This document shows positions 5,661-6,448 of a stretch of DNA of 6,448 nucleotides, piece by piece. The position numbers were made by a program, and so were the translations under genes. The DNA lies in assembly GCA_002689565.1 (NCBI GenBank), contig NZGQ01000021.1, positions 5,542 to 11,989 on the forward strand, read 5' to 3'. The stretch comes from Methanobacteriota archaeon (lineage in GTDB: Archaea > Thermoplasmatota > Poseidoniia > Poseidoniales > Poseidoniaceae). Positions within the stretch are counted from its first letter, which is position 1; the number at the start of each line of letters is the position of its first letter. The notes below the pieces were generated by a model that worked only from the letters and a program-made list of their open reading frames with translations, did not search any database and was not told the origin of the DNA.

Positions 5661-6448
5661 ATTATTGGATATCGAAGAACCGCTGCAAGTCCACCAAATC
5701 CGGAATCCAATTGAGCACCTTCTTCAGTGTCTGTAGAAATGAATTTTACTTCAGAGCGGCCTTTCGCTGCTAGCGATGAGAATTCATCAATCAAAGATAC
5801 TGAACTTAGTTCATTCAAATCATCACCATCTGCCTTACATTTAGGGCAAGCAGGTAATGCATCCATTCTCCCAATACTTACTGTCCATTGGTTCCCGCAA
5901 GATTTACACTCGATGTCCACTACATTCTTGCGCATACCTTCACTAATCAGAAGTTTTGCAACTGCACCTTGTTGCAATGCTTGACGAATCATCCGTTCGC
6001 CATAAGTTGCTTTGGGATTTGCTTTGACAAGTTCTTCAAGGAATTCTGTTACAACCTTCCTTTCTGCATCGAGTTCAATTTCACCCATCAATCCTCCAGC
6101 ATTGTCAACCAATTCTCTAACTCCACTTTCGTTAGAGTAACCAACATCGAAGGTAGTTTTAGCAATCTTCTTGGTGATCTCGTGGTGGAAGTAATCATTC
6201 TTTACAACGAAGTCTTTTGTAGCACCTGGGCCTCCAATAATTATCGCTTGGATGTTTTCCAATTCAGGCAACCAGTACGAACAAGCATGCTCGGTTGCAC
6301 GCTTGAAGAAGTTGTGAGCTGCTTCCTCAATTAGCCTCTCGAAACGTTGCGCTGATTGACCACCTTGTCGGTGCTTACCCATAATATTCGATACAAGAAA
6401 TTCTTGAACGTGAATACGCTTACCACTTGCAATCCCATAGGCTGCTTC
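5657..6448 (-). CDS. prf1: Archaeal peptide chain release factor subunit 1, aRF1 (5'-truncated)
   Basis: Stop-codon release factor of the eRF1/aRF1 family, which acts in the ribosomal A site and triggers hydrolysis of peptidyl-tRNA. The frame is open through the right edge, so the 263 residues seen are roughly the last two thirds of a protein usually a little over 400 long; the N-terminal codon-recognition domain with its NIKS-type motif is missing. The catalytic GGQ is at 6364-6356 within GKHRQGGQSAQRFERL. The central domain runs on from there, and the C-terminal eRF1_3 domain carries CKSC (5908-5897) and CPKC (5848-5837), a probable structural zinc site as in other archaeal aRF1 proteins. 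The methionine at 6382-6380, just before GKHRQGGQ, is internal: the codons upstream read GKRIHVQEF, as in full-length homologues. argS follows after 9 nt, so the two are probably one transcript. This gene is the best evidence that the DNA is archaeal. Confidence 0.96.
   Translation of the reverse strand, partial: EAAYGIASGKRIHVQEFLVSNIMGKHRQGGQSAQRFERLIEEAAHNFFKRATEHACSYWLPELENIQAIIIGGPGATKDFVVKNDYFHHEITKKIAKTTFDVGYSNESGVRELVDNAGGLMGEIELDAERKVVTEFLEELVKANPKATYGERMIRQALQQGAVAKLLISEGMRKNVVDIECKSCGNQWTVSIGRMDALPACPKCKADGDDLNELSSVSLIDEFSSLAAKGRSEVKFISTDTEEGAQLDSGFGGLAAVLRYPIM

Noticed and set aside
5888..6334. Plus-strand open frame of 148 codons opposite prf1
   Set aside because: It is antisense to conserved release-factor sequence, and its product shows no family features.
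6380..6382. ATG as the start of the release factor
   Set aside because: The same frame continues to the window edge with residues that match full-length aRF1 just before the GGQ motif, so this Met is internal.

Overview
The window looks like chromosomal DNA of an archaeon. The strongest sign is the minus-strand gene at the right edge: an aRF1-type release factor (eRF1/aRF1 family, not bacterial RF1/RF2), with a GGQ motif inside a KH-x-x-GGQSA-x-RFERL context and a CxxC...CxxC zinc site in its C-terminal domain. The moderate AT bias, tight Shine-Dalgarno-led gene packing, a membrane-anchored M28 peptidase, a small parvulin and a bacterial-type FolB would all suit an uncultured marine euryarchaeon such as Poseidoniales (Marine Group II). 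That lineage is an inference and cannot be proven from this window.

Layout. Plus strand, 1-3957: six genes in one direction that look like a single transcription unit. They are the 3' part of a fold-type I PLP aminotransferase (1-579), a UbiX-type flavin prenyltransferase (607-1176), a membrane-anchored M28 metallopeptidase (1169-2785), a stand-alone parvulin prolyl isomerase (2795-3082), a bacterial-type dihydroneopterin aldolase FolB (3087-3446) and an unrecognised cysteine-rich protein (3427-3957). Gaps are 27 nt or less, and two junctions overlap. Minus strand, 6448-3935: the 3' two thirds of prf1 (aRF1), then argS 9 nt downstream. The two units converge and their coding regions overlap by 23 bp at 3935-3957, so no intergenic terminator separates them.

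How the genes fit together. The minus-strand pair is translation machinery: tRNA-Arg charging and stop-codon release. The plus-strand set is mixed metabolism and housekeeping: amino-group transfer, prenyl-FMN cofactor supply for UbiD-type decarboxylases, extracytoplasmic peptide cleavage, protein folding and pterin/folate synthesis. No single pathway joins them. At three junctions (M28/parvulin, parvulin/folB, prf1/argS) the stop codon of the upstream gene lies inside the likely Shine-Dalgarno element of the next, which suggests translational coupling.

No RNA gene, CRISPR array, insertion sequence or attachment site was seen. No non-coding stretch exceeds 27 nt. I did not find a convincing undescribed system. 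The most open item is the Cys-rich protein at 3427-3957.
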